The translations under genes were made by a program, and so were the position numbers. From the NCBI RefSeq assembly GCF_019880365.1, contig NZ_CP082271.1:4340001-4404000 (forward strand): a DNA stretch of 64,000 bases. Direction: 5' to 3'. Source of the DNA: Pseudomonas sp. DNDY-54. GTDB taxonomy: Bacteria; Pseudomonadota; Gammaproteobacteria; Pseudomonadales; Pseudomonadaceae. A model generated the notes under the pieces. The model was not told the origin of the DNA. It saw only the letters and a list, made by a program, of their open reading frames with translations, and did no database searches. Shown here in pieces: positions 54,976 through 64,000 of this stretch; positions within the stretch are counted from its first letter, which is position 1, and every line of letters starts with the position of its first letter.

Positions 54976-56340
54976 TTACTTGCGGGATTTTTCTGGTCGC
55001 TTCCAGCCACTTATCAGTGCCTGGCGAGCACGTCCTAGCGCTAGCGTGCCGGCTGGTACATCAGCCGTGATAACTGAGCCCGCCCCTGTTGTCGCTCCAT
55101 CACCCAGCGTCACCGGGGCCACCAGCGAACTGTTCGAGCCGATAAAGACGTCTTCGCCCATGACCGTGCGGAACTTGTTGGCGCCGTCATAGTTGCAGGT
55201 GATGGTGCCGGCGCCGATATTGGTTCGCGCGCCGATTTCCGCATCGCCCAGATAAGCCAGATGTCCAGCCTTGGCGCCCTCACCCATGTGTGAGTTTTTC
55301 ACCTCGACGAAATTTCCGACGTGCGCCTTCGCGCCCAGTACCGCACCGGGACGCAGGCGTGCGAACGGTCCGCAGTCTGCACCCTCGCCCAATTCGGCGC
55401 CTTCCAGATGGCTGTTGGCCTTGACCACGGCCCCGCGGCGCAGTGTGCTGTCTCGGATAACGCAGTTCGGCCCAATCTCAACGCCGTCCTCGATGACGAC
55501 GTTGCCTTCGAGAATCACGTTCACATCGATTAGCACGTCACGCCCAACGGTGACCTCACCACGCAGATCGAAACGCGCCGGATCACGCAGCGTCACCCCT
55601 TGGCTCATCAAGCGGCGTGCGGCCCGCTGCTGAAAATGGCGCTCAAGCTCAGCCAGTTGAATGCGATCATTCGCACCTTGCACCTCCATGGCATCCAGCG
55701 GTTGCTCGGTCGACACGACCAAGCCATCACAGACCGCCATGGCAATCACATCAGTCAGGTAGTACTCGCCCTGCGCGTTGCTATTGGACAGCCGCCCCAA
55801 CCAATCGCCCAAACGCTCGCCCGGCACCGCAAGAATTCCCGTATTACCTTCGGCAATCAGCTTTTGCTCAGGCGTGGCATCTTTGTGCTCAACAATCGCC
55901 TGAACCGCACCCTGCCCATCGCGGACGATTCGACCGTAACCGGTTGGATCAGCCAGCTTCACCGTGAGTAGCGCAAGCTGTTGCGGACCGACTTTTTGCA
56001 GGAGGCGCTCGAGCGTTGCGGCCCCGATCAGCGGCACATCACCGTAAAGAATTAGCACCCGCTCGGCCGTGAGAGCCGGCAGCGCCTGGGCCACGGCATG
56101 TCCGGTCCCCAACTGCTCGGCCTGCACAACGAAATTCAGATCGTCCGCAGCCAACCGTTCACGAACCTGCTCGGCACCATGGCCAATCACCACGTGTATG
56201 GCTTTCGGCTTGAGTCCTCGAGCGGTATCGATGACGTGCCCCAGCATGGACTGTCCGGCGACCGGGTGAAGTACCTTGGGCAGAGCAGAACGCATGCGCG
56301 TGCCCTGGCCAGCAGCGAGAATGACGACATCGAGAGACAT
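54976..56340 (-). CDS. glmU: bifunctional GlcNAc-1-P uridyltransferase / glucosamine-1-P acetyltransferase
   Basis: 454 residues. LAAGQGTRMRSALPKVLHPV is the nucleotidyltransferase signature at the N-terminus; the C-terminal half is a left-handed beta-helix of hexapeptide repeats with the acetyl-CoA site. It makes UDP-GlcNAc from glucosamine-1-phosphate, following GlmS and GlmM. It follows the ATP synthase operon after a terminator, in the same direction. Confidence 0.95.
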   Translation of the reverse strand: MSLDVVILAAGQGTRMRSALPKVLHPVAGQSMLGHVIDTARGLKPKAIHVVIGHGAEQVRERLAADDLNFVVQAEQLGTGHAVAQALPALTAERVLILYGDVPLIGAATLERLLQKVGPQQLALLTVKLADPTGYGRIVRDGQGAVQAIVEHKDATPEQKLIAEGNTGILAVPGERLGDWLGRLSNSNAQGEYYLTDVIAMAVCDGLVVSTEQPLDAMEVQGANDRIQLAELERHFQQRAARRLMSQGVTLRDPARFDLRGEVTVGRDVLIDVNVILEGNVVIEDGVEIGPNCVIRDSTLRRGAVVKANSHLEGAELGEGADCGPFARLRPGAVLGAKAHVGNFVEVKNSHMGEGAKAGHLAYLGDAEIGARTNIGAGTITCNYDGANKFRTVMGEDVFIGSNSSLVAPVTLGDGATTGAGSVITADVPAGTLALGRARQALISGWKRPEKSRK

Positions 56341-56411
56341 GGCAGATCCTGAACAATCGTGACCCTGTGGGCCGACGTGAGAGGTTGATATCGGAATACG
56401 GAAAAAGAAAA

Positions 56412-56440
56412 AGAAAAAGGGTAGCCAAGGCTACCCTTTT
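56412..56440 (-). terminator. terminator of the atp operon
   Basis: On the minus strand AAAAGGGTAGCC pairs with GGCTACCCTTTT around a 2-base loop and is followed by T-rich sequence (three TTTTTC units). It lies 29 bases after the atpC stop. Confidence 0.9.
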
Positions 56441-56468
56441 ACTCGTTCGCGATGAAGCAGTCAGCAGA

Positions 56469-56897
56469 TCAACCGCGGCCGTACTTCTTACGCATCGCCT
56501 CGATGGTCCGAAGCTGAGCGGCAGCCTCGGCCAGACGAGCAGCAGCAGAGCCATAATCGAACTCTGCGCCTTTCTCATGCAGCGCCTTCTCGGCGGCTGT
56601 CACGGCAGCTTTCGCCGCCGCTTCGTCCAGGTCCTTGGCGCGCGTAGCGGTGTCTGCAAGCACCTTCACCATATTCGGCTGGACTTCAATGAAGCCGCCT
56701 GAAATGTAGAAGATTTCTTCGCCGCCACCCTGCTTGATCACTCGCACCGGACCGGGCTTGAGATCGGTCAGCAGTGGGGCGTGGCCCGGCAGAATACCCA
56801 GGTCACCCAGGTGACCATGAGCGACAACCATCTCCACCAGCCCCGAGAACAGCTCTTCTTCCGCACTGACGATGTCACAGTGGACTGTCATAGCCAT
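56469..56897 (-). CDS. atpC: ATP synthase F1 epsilon subunit
   Basis: 142 residues. VHCDIVSAEEELFSG at the start and GDLGILPGHAPLLTDLKPGP are the conserved beta-barrel motifs; two C-terminal helices are rich in Ala and Arg. It couples rotor and catalysis and regulates hydrolysis. Last gene of the operon. Confidence 0.95.
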   Translation of the reverse strand: MAMTVHCDIVSAEEELFSGLVEMVVAHGHLGDLGILPGHAPLLTDLKPGPVRVIKQGGGEEIFYISGGFIEVQPNMVKVLADTATRAKDLDEAAAKAAVTAAEKALHEKGAEFDYGSAAARLAEAAAQLRTIEAMRKKYGRG

Positions 56898-56977
56898 ACT
56901 TATGCCTCGGTAATGAGCTTGGCTGGCAGCGGTGGCCGCCAGCTGAGCTTATTGGCGCCCGCAAGCGGGCGCGCCAG

Positions 56978-58354
56978 TTACAGTTTCTTCGCTTTCTCGA
57001 TGGCTTCGTCGATTCCGCCAACCATGTAGAACGCCTGCTCCGGCAGATGATCGTAATCACCATTGAGGATGCCGGCGAAGCCACGGATGGTTTCTTTCAG
57101 CGAGACGTACTTACCCGGCGAACCGGTGAAGACTTCTGCCACAAAGAAAGGCTGGGACAGGAAGCGCTGGATCTTACGAGCACGGGATACCAGCTGCTTG
57201 TCAGTTTCCGACAGTTCGTCCATACCGAGGATCGCGATGATGTCCTTCAGTTCCTTGTAGCGCTGCAGCACGTACTGAACGCCGCGAGCGGTGTCGTAGT
57301 GCTCCTGGCCAATCACGTTGGCATCCAACTGACGCGAGGTAGAATCGAGTGGATCGACCGCCGGGTAGATACCCAGGGAAGCGATGTCACGCGACAGAAC
57401 CACGGTAGCGTCCAAGTGAGCGAAGGTGGTCGCCGGAGACGGGTCGGTCAAGTCATCCGCAGGGACGTAAACGGCCTGGACGGAGGTGATCGAACCGCTC
57501 TTGGTGGAGGTGATGCGTTCCTGCAGAACGCCCATTTCCTCGGCCAGTGTCGGCTGATAACCCACCGCAGATGGCATACGACCCAGCAGCGCGGACACTT
57601 CGGTACCGGCCAAGGTGTAACGGTAGATGTTGTCAACGAACAGCAGAACGTCCTTGCCTTCGTCGCGGAACTTCTCGGCCATGGTCAGGCCGGTCAGTGC
57701 CACACGCAGACGGTTTCCTGGTGGCTCGTTCATCTGGCCATAGACCAGTGCAACCTTGTCCAGAACGTTGGAGTCCTTCATCTCGTGATAGAAATCGTTA
57801 CCTTCACGAGTACGCTCACCCACACCGGCAAACACGGAGTAACCGCTGTGCTCCATGGCGATGTTACGGATGAGCTCCATCATGTTCACGGTCTTGCCAA
57901 CACCGGCACCACCGAACAGACCGACCTTACCGCCCTTGGCGAACGGGCAAACGAGGTCGATAACCTTGATACCCGTTTCCAGCAGCTCGTTGCCGCCGGC
58001 TTGCTCAGAGTAGCTCGGAGCGGCGCGGTGAATACCCCAGCGCTCTTCTTCGCCAATCGGACCGGCTTCGTCGATGGGGTTGCCCAGCACGTCCATGATC
58101 CGACCCAGCGTGGCGGTGCCCACTGGAACGGAAATCGCAGCGCCCGTGTTGCTGACGTCCAGGCCACGCTTGAGGCCTTCGGTCGAGCCCATGGCGATGG
58201 TACGGACAATGCCGTCGCCCAGCTGCTGCTGGACTTCCAGGGTGGTTTCAGCGCCCGTGACTTTCAGCGCGTCATAAATGTTCGGTACCACATCGCGCGG
58301 AAATTCCACGTCGATAACGGCGCCGATGATTTGAACGATACGTCCGCTACTCAT
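56978..58354 (-). CDS. atpD: ATP synthase F1 beta subunit
   Basis: 458 residues. Walker A GGAGVGKTVNMMELI, catalytic GERTREGND, and a DELSETD segment where E. coli has DELSEED. Full family length. It carries the catalytic nucleotide sites. Follows atpG after 30 bp. Confidence 0.96.
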   Translation of the reverse strand: MSSGRIVQIIGAVIDVEFPRDVVPNIYDALKVTGAETTLEVQQQLGDGIVRTIAMGSTEGLKRGLDVSNTGAAISVPVGTATLGRIMDVLGNPIDEAGPIGEEERWGIHRAAPSYSEQAGGNELLETGIKVIDLVCPFAKGGKVGLFGGAGVGKTVNMMELIRNIAMEHSGYSVFAGVGERTREGNDFYHEMKDSNVLDKVALVYGQMNEPPGNRLRVALTGLTMAEKFRDEGKDVLLFVDNIYRYTLAGTEVSALLGRMPSAVGYQPTLAEEMGVLQERITSTKSGSITSVQAVYVPADDLTDPSPATTFAHLDATVVLSRDIASLGIYPAVDPLDSTSRQLDANVIGQEHYDTARGVQYVLQRYKELKDIIAILGMDELSETDKQLVSRARKIQRFLSQPFFVAEVFTGSPGKYVSLKETIRGFAGILNGDYDHLPEQAFYMVGGIDEAIEKAKKL

Positions 58355-58384
58355 GTTTGGTTCCTCTGAATATTTGAACCGTTC

Positions 58385-59248
58385 TTAAACCGCGGCAGCG
58401 CCGCCGACGATTTCCGAAATTTCCTGGGTGATCGCAGCCTGACGGGCCTTGTTATAGACCAGTTGCAGGTCGCCGATCAGCTCACCGGCATTGTCGGTTG
58501 CGTTCTTCATGGCGATCATCCGGGCAGCTTGTTCAGCGGCACCGTTTTCGACCACGGCTTGGTAGACCTGGGATTCCACGTAGCGAACCAGCAGCGCATC
58601 CAGCAACAAGCGGGCGTCGGGTTCGTACAAATAGTCCCACTTACCTTTCGGCGCGGTCTGATCGTCACTCGCGGCCAACGGCAGCAGCTGGGCGACGGTC
58701 GGTTTCTGCGTCATGGTGTTGATGAACTTGTTCGACACCAGGTAAAGACGGTCCAGACGGCCTTGATCGAAGGCGTCCAACATGACCTTGACGCTGCCGA
58801 TCAGATCATTGATCGACGGCTCTTCGCCAAGACCGTTGACTGCCGCGACCACGTTGCCGCCAAAGCTGCGGAAGAAGCTCGCACCTTTGTTACCGATCAC
58901 GCACAGGTCGGCTTCGACTTTGCTGTCGTGCCATTCCTTCATGTTCTTGATCAGCGCCTTGAACAGGTTTGTGTTCAAGCCGCCGCACAATCCACGATCG
59001 GACGACACGACGATGTAACCGACACGCTTGACCGGACGCTCAACCATGAACGGGTGGCGGTACTCCGGGTTGGTATTGGCCAAGTGGCCGATTACCTGCT
59101 GGATCCGCTCCGCATAGGGGCGACTGGCAGCCATGCGCATCTGTGCCTTGCGCATCTTGCTGACCGCCACCTTTTCCATGGCGCTGGTGATCTTCTGCGT
59201 GCTTTTGATGCTCGCAATCTTGCTGCGAATCTCTTTTGCGCCTGCCAT
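58385..59248 (-). CDS. atpG: ATP synthase F1 gamma subunit
   Basis: 287 residues. AGAKEIRSKIASIKSTQKIT at the N-terminus and ASEMIAM-like ARMIAMKNATDNAG near the C-terminus are the paired coiled-coil ends of the rotor shaft. SSDRGLCGGLNTN is the conserved middle motif. It lies between atpA and atpD. Confidence 0.96.
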   Translation of the reverse strand: MAGAKEIRSKIASIKSTQKITSAMEKVAVSKMRKAQMRMAASRPYAERIQQVIGHLANTNPEYRHPFMVERPVKRVGYIVVSSDRGLCGGLNTNLFKALIKNMKEWHDSKVEADLCVIGNKGASFFRSFGGNVVAAVNGLGEEPSINDLIGSVKVMLDAFDQGRLDRLYLVSNKFINTMTQKPTVAQLLPLAASDDQTAPKGKWDYLYEPDARLLLDALLVRYVESQVYQAVVENGAAEQAARMIAMKNATDNAGELIGDLQLVYNKARQAAITQEISEIVGGAAAV

Positions 59249-59298
59249 TTGACACCTATCGGGTTAGCAAGCGAGAGCCTTACGGCTCTCGCTGCGGC

Positions 59299-60843
59299 TT
59301 ACCAGGATTGGGTGGCCTTGAACGACTCGATACCGGCTTTGATGCCCGCGTCGATTTCGTCGTTGAAGTCGCCCTTCACGTTGATCTTGTCCAGCAGAGC
59401 AACGTGCTCATGATGGAAATAGGCAATCAACGCCTGTTCGAAGGCGCCAACCTTGGCCACTTCGATGTCCTGCAGGTAGCCACGTTCAGCTGCATACAAG
59501 GACACCGCCATGTCGGCGATGGACATCGGCGCATACTGCTTCTGCTTCATCAGCTCGGTGACGCGCTGACCATGCTCGAGCTGCTTACGGGTCGCTTCAT
59601 CCAGATCGGACGCGAACTGGGCGAACGCCGCCAGTTCACGATACTGAGCCAGCGCGGTACGGATACCGCCGGACAGCTTCTTGATGATCTTGGTCTGGGC
59701 AGCACCACCCACACGAGATACCGAGATACCAGCGTTAACGGCTGGTCGGATACCTGCGTTGAACATGGACGATTCGAGGAAGATCTGGCCGTCGGTAATC
59801 GAGATCACGTTGGTCGGAACGAACGCAGATACGTCACCAGCCTGGGTTTCGATGATCGGCAGAGCGGTCAAAGAACCAGTCTTGCCCGTCACGGCGCCAT
59901 TGGTGAATTTCTCTACATACTCCTCGGAAACGCGCGAAGCACGCTCAAGCAGACGGCTGTGGAGATAGAACACGTCACCTGGGTAGGCTTCGCGTCCTGG
60001 CGGACGGCGCAGCAGCAGGGAAATCTGGCGGTAAGCAACAGCTTGCTTGGACAAATCGTCATACACAATCAGCGCATCTTCACCACGGTCGCGGAAATAC
60101 TCACCCATGGTGCAGCCGGCGTAAGGAGCCAGGAACTGCAGCGCAGCGGATTCGGATGCCGAAGCGGCGACGATGATGGTGTTAGCCAGTGCGCCGTGCT
60201 GCTCAAGTTTGCGAACCACGTTGGCGATAGTCGATTGCTTCTGACCGATCGCGACGTAGACACATTTGATGCCGCTGTTGCGCTGGTTGATGATGGCGTC
60301 GATGGCCAGGGCCGTCTTACCGATCTGGCGGTCACCAATGATCAGCTCGCGCTGACCGCGACCAACCGGGATCATCGCGTCGACTGACTTGTAACCGGTC
60401 TGCACCGGCTGGTCGACCGACTTACGCCAGATCACGCCAGGGGCGACTTTCTCAACCGCGTCAGTTGCCTGCGCGTTGACCAGACCCTTGCCGTCAACCG
60501 GATTGCCCAGTGCGTCGACGACGCGGCCCAGCAGTTCCGGACCTACCGGTACTTCCAGGACGCGACCGGTGCACTTCGCGCTCATGCCTTCGGTCAGGCT
60601 CTGGTAAGCGCCCAATACCACGGCACCTACGGAGTCTTGTTCCAGGTTCAGGGCCATACCGAAGACGCCGCCAGGAAATTCGATCATTTCCCCGTACATC
60701 ACATCGGCCAGGCCATAGATGCGAACGATACCGTCAGAAACGCTGACGATGGTGCCTTCGTTACGCGCTTGGGCAGACACGTCGGAACTACCGATGCGCT
60801 GCTTTATGATTTCACTAATCTCGGAAGGATTCAGTTGCTGCAT
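59299..60843 (-). CDS. atpA: ATP synthase F1 alpha subunit
   Basis: 514 residues. QLNPSEISEIIKQRI at the start, Walker A GDRQIGKTALAID, and the RPAVNAGISVSRVGGAAQ stretch with the arginine finger. It carries the regulatory nucleotide sites. 15 bp after atpH. Confidence 0.96.
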   Translation of the reverse strand: MQQLNPSEISEIIKQRIGSSDVSAQARNEGTIVSVSDGIVRIYGLADVMYGEMIEFPGGVFGMALNLEQDSVGAVVLGAYQSLTEGMSAKCTGRVLEVPVGPELLGRVVDALGNPVDGKGLVNAQATDAVEKVAPGVIWRKSVDQPVQTGYKSVDAMIPVGRGQRELIIGDRQIGKTALAIDAIINQRNSGIKCVYVAIGQKQSTIANVVRKLEQHGALANTIIVAASASESAALQFLAPYAGCTMGEYFRDRGEDALIVYDDLSKQAVAYRQISLLLRRPPGREAYPGDVFYLHSRLLERASRVSEEYVEKFTNGAVTGKTGSLTALPIIETQAGDVSAFVPTNVISITDGQIFLESSMFNAGIRPAVNAGISVSRVGGAAQTKIIKKLSGGIRTALAQYRELAAFAQFASDLDEATRKQLEHGQRVTELMKQKQYAPMSIADMAVSLYAAERGYLQDIEVAKVGAFEQALIAYFHHEHVALLDKINVKGDFNDEIDAGIKAGIESFKATQSW

Positions 60844-60858
60844 GCCACGACCCTCAAA

Positions 60859-61395
60859 TCAGGATTTCAACGATTCGGCCAACTGGCTCAGTTTGCCGCG
60901 GACCGAACCATCGACAACCACATCGCCGGCGCGGATGACAACGCCGCCGATCAGCGCAGGGTTCACGACCTGCTGGGGGTTGACGGTACGATCTAGCCGC
61001 TTCGACAAGGCGGCAGCCAAAGTTTGGAGTTGCGCAGGAGTCAGCTCGAAAGCTGTCTGCACTTCAACGTCGAGTGTCTTTTCGGCCTCAGCCTTGAGCT
61101 CCTCGAACAGCTCCCGAATGGTCGGCAACACGTCCAGGCGATCGTTATCGCCCAAGGTGGAGACGAAATTTCGGAACGCTTCATCGATGTCGCTACCGAA
61201 CAGCTGAACCAGCGTCTGAACTTTGCTTTCGCTAGTCAGACGTGGGTTCTTGAGCAGTTCGGCAACTTGGGGAACGTCAACGGCGACCGCAGCCAGGCTC
61301 AACATGCCCGACCAGGCATCAATTCGACCAGCCGAGCTGGCGAATTCAAAAGCGGCCTTTGCGTATGGCCGAGCAAGCGTCTGGGTATTGATCAT
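60859..61395 (-). CDS. atpH: ATP synthase F1 delta subunit
   Basis: 178 residues. TLARPYAKAAFEFA is the delta-subunit N-terminal motif and VNPALIGGVVIRAGDVVVDG the C-terminal one. It links F1 to the b-subunit stalk. Confidence 0.95.
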   Translation of the reverse strand: MINTQTLARPYAKAAFEFASSAGRIDAWSGMLSLAAVAVDVPQVAELLKNPRLTSESKVQTLVQLFGSDIDEAFRNFVSTLGDNDRLDVLPTIRELFEELKAEAEKTLDVEVQTAFELTPAQLQTLAAALSKRLDRTVNPQQVVNPALIGGVVIRAGDVVVDGSVRGKLSQLAESLKS

Positions 61396-61407
61396 CGCTT
61401 GCCTCGC

Positions 61408-61878
61408 TTAGAGTTGGGAGGCCAGTTTTTCGACCAGATCGTTGTGCGCCTTGGCGTCCACCTGGGACTCCAGAATCTTCTCCGCACCCATGACGGCCAA
61501 CACGGCTACCTGGTTGCGCAGTTGGTCCTTGGCACGATTCACTTCCTGCTCGATTTCAGCGCGGGCACCGGCAACCAGTCGCTCGCCTTCGGCGCGCGCT
61601 TGTTGCTTGGCTTCTTCAACGATTGCATTGGCCTGCTTGTTGGCTTGCTCAAGAATCTGGGCAGCTTGGCCCTTGGTCTCACGGAGGGTGTTGGACACCT
61701 TTTCCTGAGCCAATTTAAGGTCTTGCTGCGCACGGCCTGCGGCGTCCAGCCCTTCGGCAATTTTCTTCTGGCGTTCTTGCATGGCCTTGGTGATTGGCGG
61801 CCATACGTACTTCATGCAGAACCAGACGAAAATAGCGAAAGCGAACGTTTGACCGAACAGCGTCAAGTTAATGTTCAC
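61408..61878 (-). CDS. atpF: ATP synthase Fo b subunit
   Basis: 156 residues. One N-terminal membrane helix (FGQTFAFAIFVWFCMKYVW) followed by a long Ala/Gln/Glu-rich helix that forms the dimeric stator stalk. KYVWPPITKAMQER is the family signature. 12 bp before atpH. Confidence 0.95.
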   Translation of the reverse strand: MNINLTLFGQTFAFAIFVWFCMKYVWPPITKAMQERQKKIAEGLDAAGRAQQDLKLAQEKVSNTLRETKGQAAQILEQANKQANAIVEEAKQQARAEGERLVAGARAEIEQEVNRAKDQLRNQVAVLAVMGAEKILESQVDAKAHNDLVEKLASQL

Positions 61879-61971
61879 AGCGATATACCTCGTGCTATCT
61901 CGTTCGACGCGGTTGTCAATTCCACGGCAACGGGGCTCGACAAGCGAACCCCATCAGGAACCGGAAAAGTC

Positions 61972-62199
61972 TTAAGCAGCGACAACGAAGATGAGGTACA
62001 TCGCGATACCAACACCGATCATCGGTACGGCGTCGAGCAGACCAGCCATCAGGAAGGTCTTGGTTTGCAGCTGAGGAGCCAGCTCGGGTTGACGAGCAGT
62101 GGATTCCAGCAGCTTGCCACCCAGCAGGGCGAAGCCGATGCCAGTGCCCAGGGCACCCAGACCAATCATGATGGAGGCGGCGATGTAGACGAGTTCCAT
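61972..62199 (-). CDS. atpE: ATP synthase Fo c subunit
   Basis: 75 residues with two membrane helices: GLGALGTGIGFALLGGK, polar loop ARQPE, and AGLLDAVPMIGVGIAMYL, where the Asp is the proton-carrying residue. The start and end differ from the longer P. aeruginosa c subunit as I remember it and look more like the E. coli form. Confidence 0.95.
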   Translation of the reverse strand: MELVYIAASIMIGLGALGTGIGFALLGGKLLESTARQPELAPQLQTKTFLMAGLLDAVPMIGVGIAMYLIFVVAA

Positions 62200-62268
62200 G
62201 TAAAGCTCCTGAAGCTAAGGGTTAAGGTTTTCTTGGTTGAAGCGAAACAGATTGAACCGGATCAGCGG

Positions 62269-63141
62269 TTACGGCGTGAGTTCGGCATGACCATGATCTT
62301 CATGCGCTGAGCTCAGGTACACCACGGTCAGAACCATGAAAATGAACGCCTGCAGCGGGATCACCAGAATATGGAAGATCGCCCAGGGCACATTCAGGGT
62401 CCACTGCACGTAGAACGGCAGCAGCGCGATAAGGATGAATACCACCTCACCGGCGTACATGTTGCCGAACAGACGCAGAGCCAGGCTCAGCGGCTTGGTC
62501 AGCAGACCGAGGATCTCAAGGAACAGGTTGAACGGAACAAGCGACCAATGGTTGAACGGCGTGAATGCCAGTTCCTTGGTGAAGCCGCCCACGCCCTTGA
62601 CCTTGAAGCTGTAGAACAGGATCAGAATAAACACACCCAGCGAGAGACCGAAGGTGCCATTCGGGTCGGCAGTCGGAACGATCTTGAAGTACGGCAGGCC
62701 CATCAAGCTGGCTAGGCCAGGGATGTAGTCGACCGGAATCCACTTCAGGCTGTTCATCAGGAACACCCAGACAAAGATGGTCAAGGCCAACGGAGCAATG
62801 AGCGCATTGCGGCCATGGAAGGTGTCCTTCACGACACCTTCGACAAACTCGACGCACATCTCAACGAAGTTCTGCAGACGGCCCGGGATACCGGCAGTTG
62901 CACCTTTGGCGGCCATGCGGAAGATCAGAATGAAGATCAAGCCCATGAACAGCGACCATCCGAGCGTGTCGAGATGGACTGCCATGAAACCCATGTCGCG
63001 AGCCTCTAGACCGGACTGAGCAATGGTCCAACTAGCCTGATCGACTACCGAGCCATCTGCACGCACGTAGCCTTCCGGCAGTTTTCCGTAAGTCAGATTC
63101 TGCAGGTGATGTTGGATGTATTCCGCCGGGGTACTCGCCAT
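62269..63141 (-). CDS. atpB: ATP synthase Fo a subunit
   Basis: 290 residues from the ATG at 63141 with GAGG ahead; a TTG at 63159 would add six residues. Five to six membrane helices; SLALRLFGNMYAGEVVFILI contains the essential Arg that faces the c-ring Asp. The C-terminal end is AHEDHGHAELTP. Forms the proton channel. Confidence 0.95.
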   Translation of the reverse strand: MASTPAEYIQHHLQNLTYGKLPEGYVRADGSVVDQASWTIAQSGLEARDMGFMAVHLDTLGWSLFMGLIFILIFRMAAKGATAGIPGRLQNFVEMCVEFVEGVVKDTFHGRNALIAPLALTIFVWVFLMNSLKWIPVDYIPGLASLMGLPYFKIVPTADPNGTFGLSLGVFILILFYSFKVKGVGGFTKELAFTPFNHWSLVPFNLFLEILGLLTKPLSLALRLFGNMYAGEVVFILIALLPFYVQWTLNVPWAIFHILVIPLQAFIFMVLTVVYLSSAHEDHGHAELTP

Positions 63142-63155
63142 AAACGCCTCAGTGC

Positions 63156-63554
63156 TCAATGCTTCGGATTATTTTTCATCAGCAGGAGGGCGCTCGCTCC
63201 AGCGCCTAAAACCAAGAGGTAACCGACGAACAAGGCTGCCGGTTGCAGTGGTTTCACTCCCACGAACACCAGCGCAAATAGCGCTGCTGCCAGAATCTGT
63301 TTACCCATTTCACCAGCCCAAAGGGACTGAACGATGGCTCTAGCCGATCTCGCGCCAAAATAGCGAAACGCTTTGAACGCGAAGTAAAGATTGGCCAAAA
63401 ACGCGATCAAGCCACCGAGCAATGCCGAATAGCCGGCGACCATACCAAAAAACAAGAAACAAAGAACGCCGGCAACCACTGCTACAAGTACTTGTACCGC
63501 TAGTACGCGTACGACCGGTAACCGATGGAGAGGTGTCTTGTTGCGAATATTCAC
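63156..63554 (-). CDS. atpI: ATP synthase subunit I
   Basis: 132 residues from a GTG. Four membrane helices, with GGLIAFLANLYFAFKAFRYFGA typical of AtpI. It helps c-ring assembly and is the first gene of the atp operon, 64 bp after a clear promoter -10. Its stop lies 14 bp before the atpB start. Confidence 0.9.
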   Translation of the reverse strand: MNIRNKTPLHRLPVVRVLAVQVLVAVVAGVLCFLFFGMVAGYSALLGGLIAFLANLYFAFKAFRYFGARSARAIVQSLWAGEMGKQILAAALFALVFVGVKPLQPAALFVGYLLVLGAGASALLLMKNNPKH

Positions 63555-63617
63555 CGTGCATCCATCAATAAGGCGCGTTCGCTATCCACATTTGATTGCA
63601 GTCAAAAAAGCGCCGCG

Positions 63618-63646
63618 AGTATAGGAGCAGCACACCCTGCGTTCAA
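63618..63646 (-). promoter_or_regulatory. sigma-70-type promoter of the atp operon
   Basis: On the minus strand: -35 TTGAAC, 17-bp spacer, -10 TATACT. The boxes match the housekeeping consensus closely and lie 64-92 bases upstream of the atpI start. Confidence 0.8.
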
Positions 63647-63690
63647 CCTTCAGGTAGCAGTTTCCGACTGACACTACATAATTTTTTGTT

Positions 63691-64000
63691 TCAGCGAATG
63701 TGGGCCAGCACACCCTGTAACTCATCCAGCGAATTGTAGCGGATGACGAGCTGGCCCTTGCCCTTTTCGCCATGTTTGATCTGAACCGGAGAGCCCAAAC
63801 GTTCGGCCAGTCGCTGCTCAAGGCGTAGGATATCGGGATCGCCCTTAGGCGCGGCTTTCGAATCCTTACTGTTCAACCACTGCCTGACCAACGCCTCGGT
63901 CTGCCGTACGGTCAGTCCGCGTGCGACAACGTGTCGCGCGCCTTCGACCTGCTGGTCGGCTGGCAATCCGAGTAGTGCACGTGCGTGGCCCATTTCCAAA
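63691..64000 (-). CDS. parB: chromosome partitioning protein ParB, C-terminal part (5' end outside window)
   Basis: The frame is open to the window edge. It shows MGHARALLGLPADQ and GLTVRQTEALVR of the ParB central helix-turn-helix region, then the linker and the C-terminal dimerisation domain ending GVLAHIR. ParB binds parS centromere sites near oriC. Its position just upstream of the atp operon is the usual Pseudomonas order. Confidence 0.93.
   Translation of the reverse strand, partial: LEMGHARALLGLPADQQVEGARHVVARGLTVRQTEALVRQWLNSKDSKAAPKGDPDILRLEQRLAERLGSPVQIKHGEKGKGQLVIRYNSLDELQGVLAHIR

Overview
The window looks like part of a Pseudomonas chromosome, most likely from the Stutzerimonas (P. 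stutzeri) group. The right end has the gene order parB-atpIBEFHAGDC-glmU-glmR-glmS, which in pseudomonads lies near the replication origin. The species-level guess is an inference from gene content, not from a database match.

Positions 1 to about 26,535 are an accessory region built around metal resistance, with heavy decay towards its right side. It carries a c-type cytochrome with a His-rich tail, a Csp-type copper storage protein, a truncated SDR gene, a DUF305 membrane protein, an ATP-grasp-like enzyme, a CopS-type sensor kinase without its regulator, a three-gene operon of small exported or membrane proteins, a complete Cus efflux operon (outer-membrane factor, CusB, CusA, CusF), a copper P-type ATPase, and a divergent CDF transporter/CadR pair. 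Four near-identical 15-bp dyads (TKACA-N4-TGTAAT) lie upstream of the csp gene, the DUF305 gene, the small-protein operon and copA. This suggests one copper-responsive regulon whose regulator (CopR) is not in the window.

From about 19.4 to 26.5 kb the DNA is a graveyard of mobile elements. It holds a Tn3-family transposase fragment with an in-frame stop, an IS3-family transposase fragment with an in-frame stop, and a striking array of about 6.5 tandem 178-bp units, each with two adjacent 21-bp iteron-like repeats. It also holds two MbcA/ParS-type antitoxin genes or fragments without toxins, a small operon ending in a class III Sir2 deacylase, a MazE-like protein, and the 3' half of a tRNA-Arg gene that probably marks the edge of the island.

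Positions 26.5 to 43.9 kb are ordinary chromosome: a CaiB-type CoA transferase, a TlpA-like thiol reductase, an FNR-type regulator, a CvrA/NhaP2 K+/H+ antiporter, an AmpC-type beta-lactamase, a TAXI-type TRAP transporter with its DUF1850 companion, a CobW-type GTPase and several small proteins. From 44.2 to 50 kb is a red-light sensing cluster: bacteriophytochrome kinase, stand-alone response regulator, hybrid kinase, and the heme oxygenase that makes the biliverdin chromophore.

From 50 kb to the end all genes run on the minus strand: glmS and its DeoR-type regulator glmR with an operator-like palindrome, a chemoreceptor, glmU, the complete F1Fo ATP synthase operon with a recognisable promoter, and the C-terminal part of parB at the window edge.
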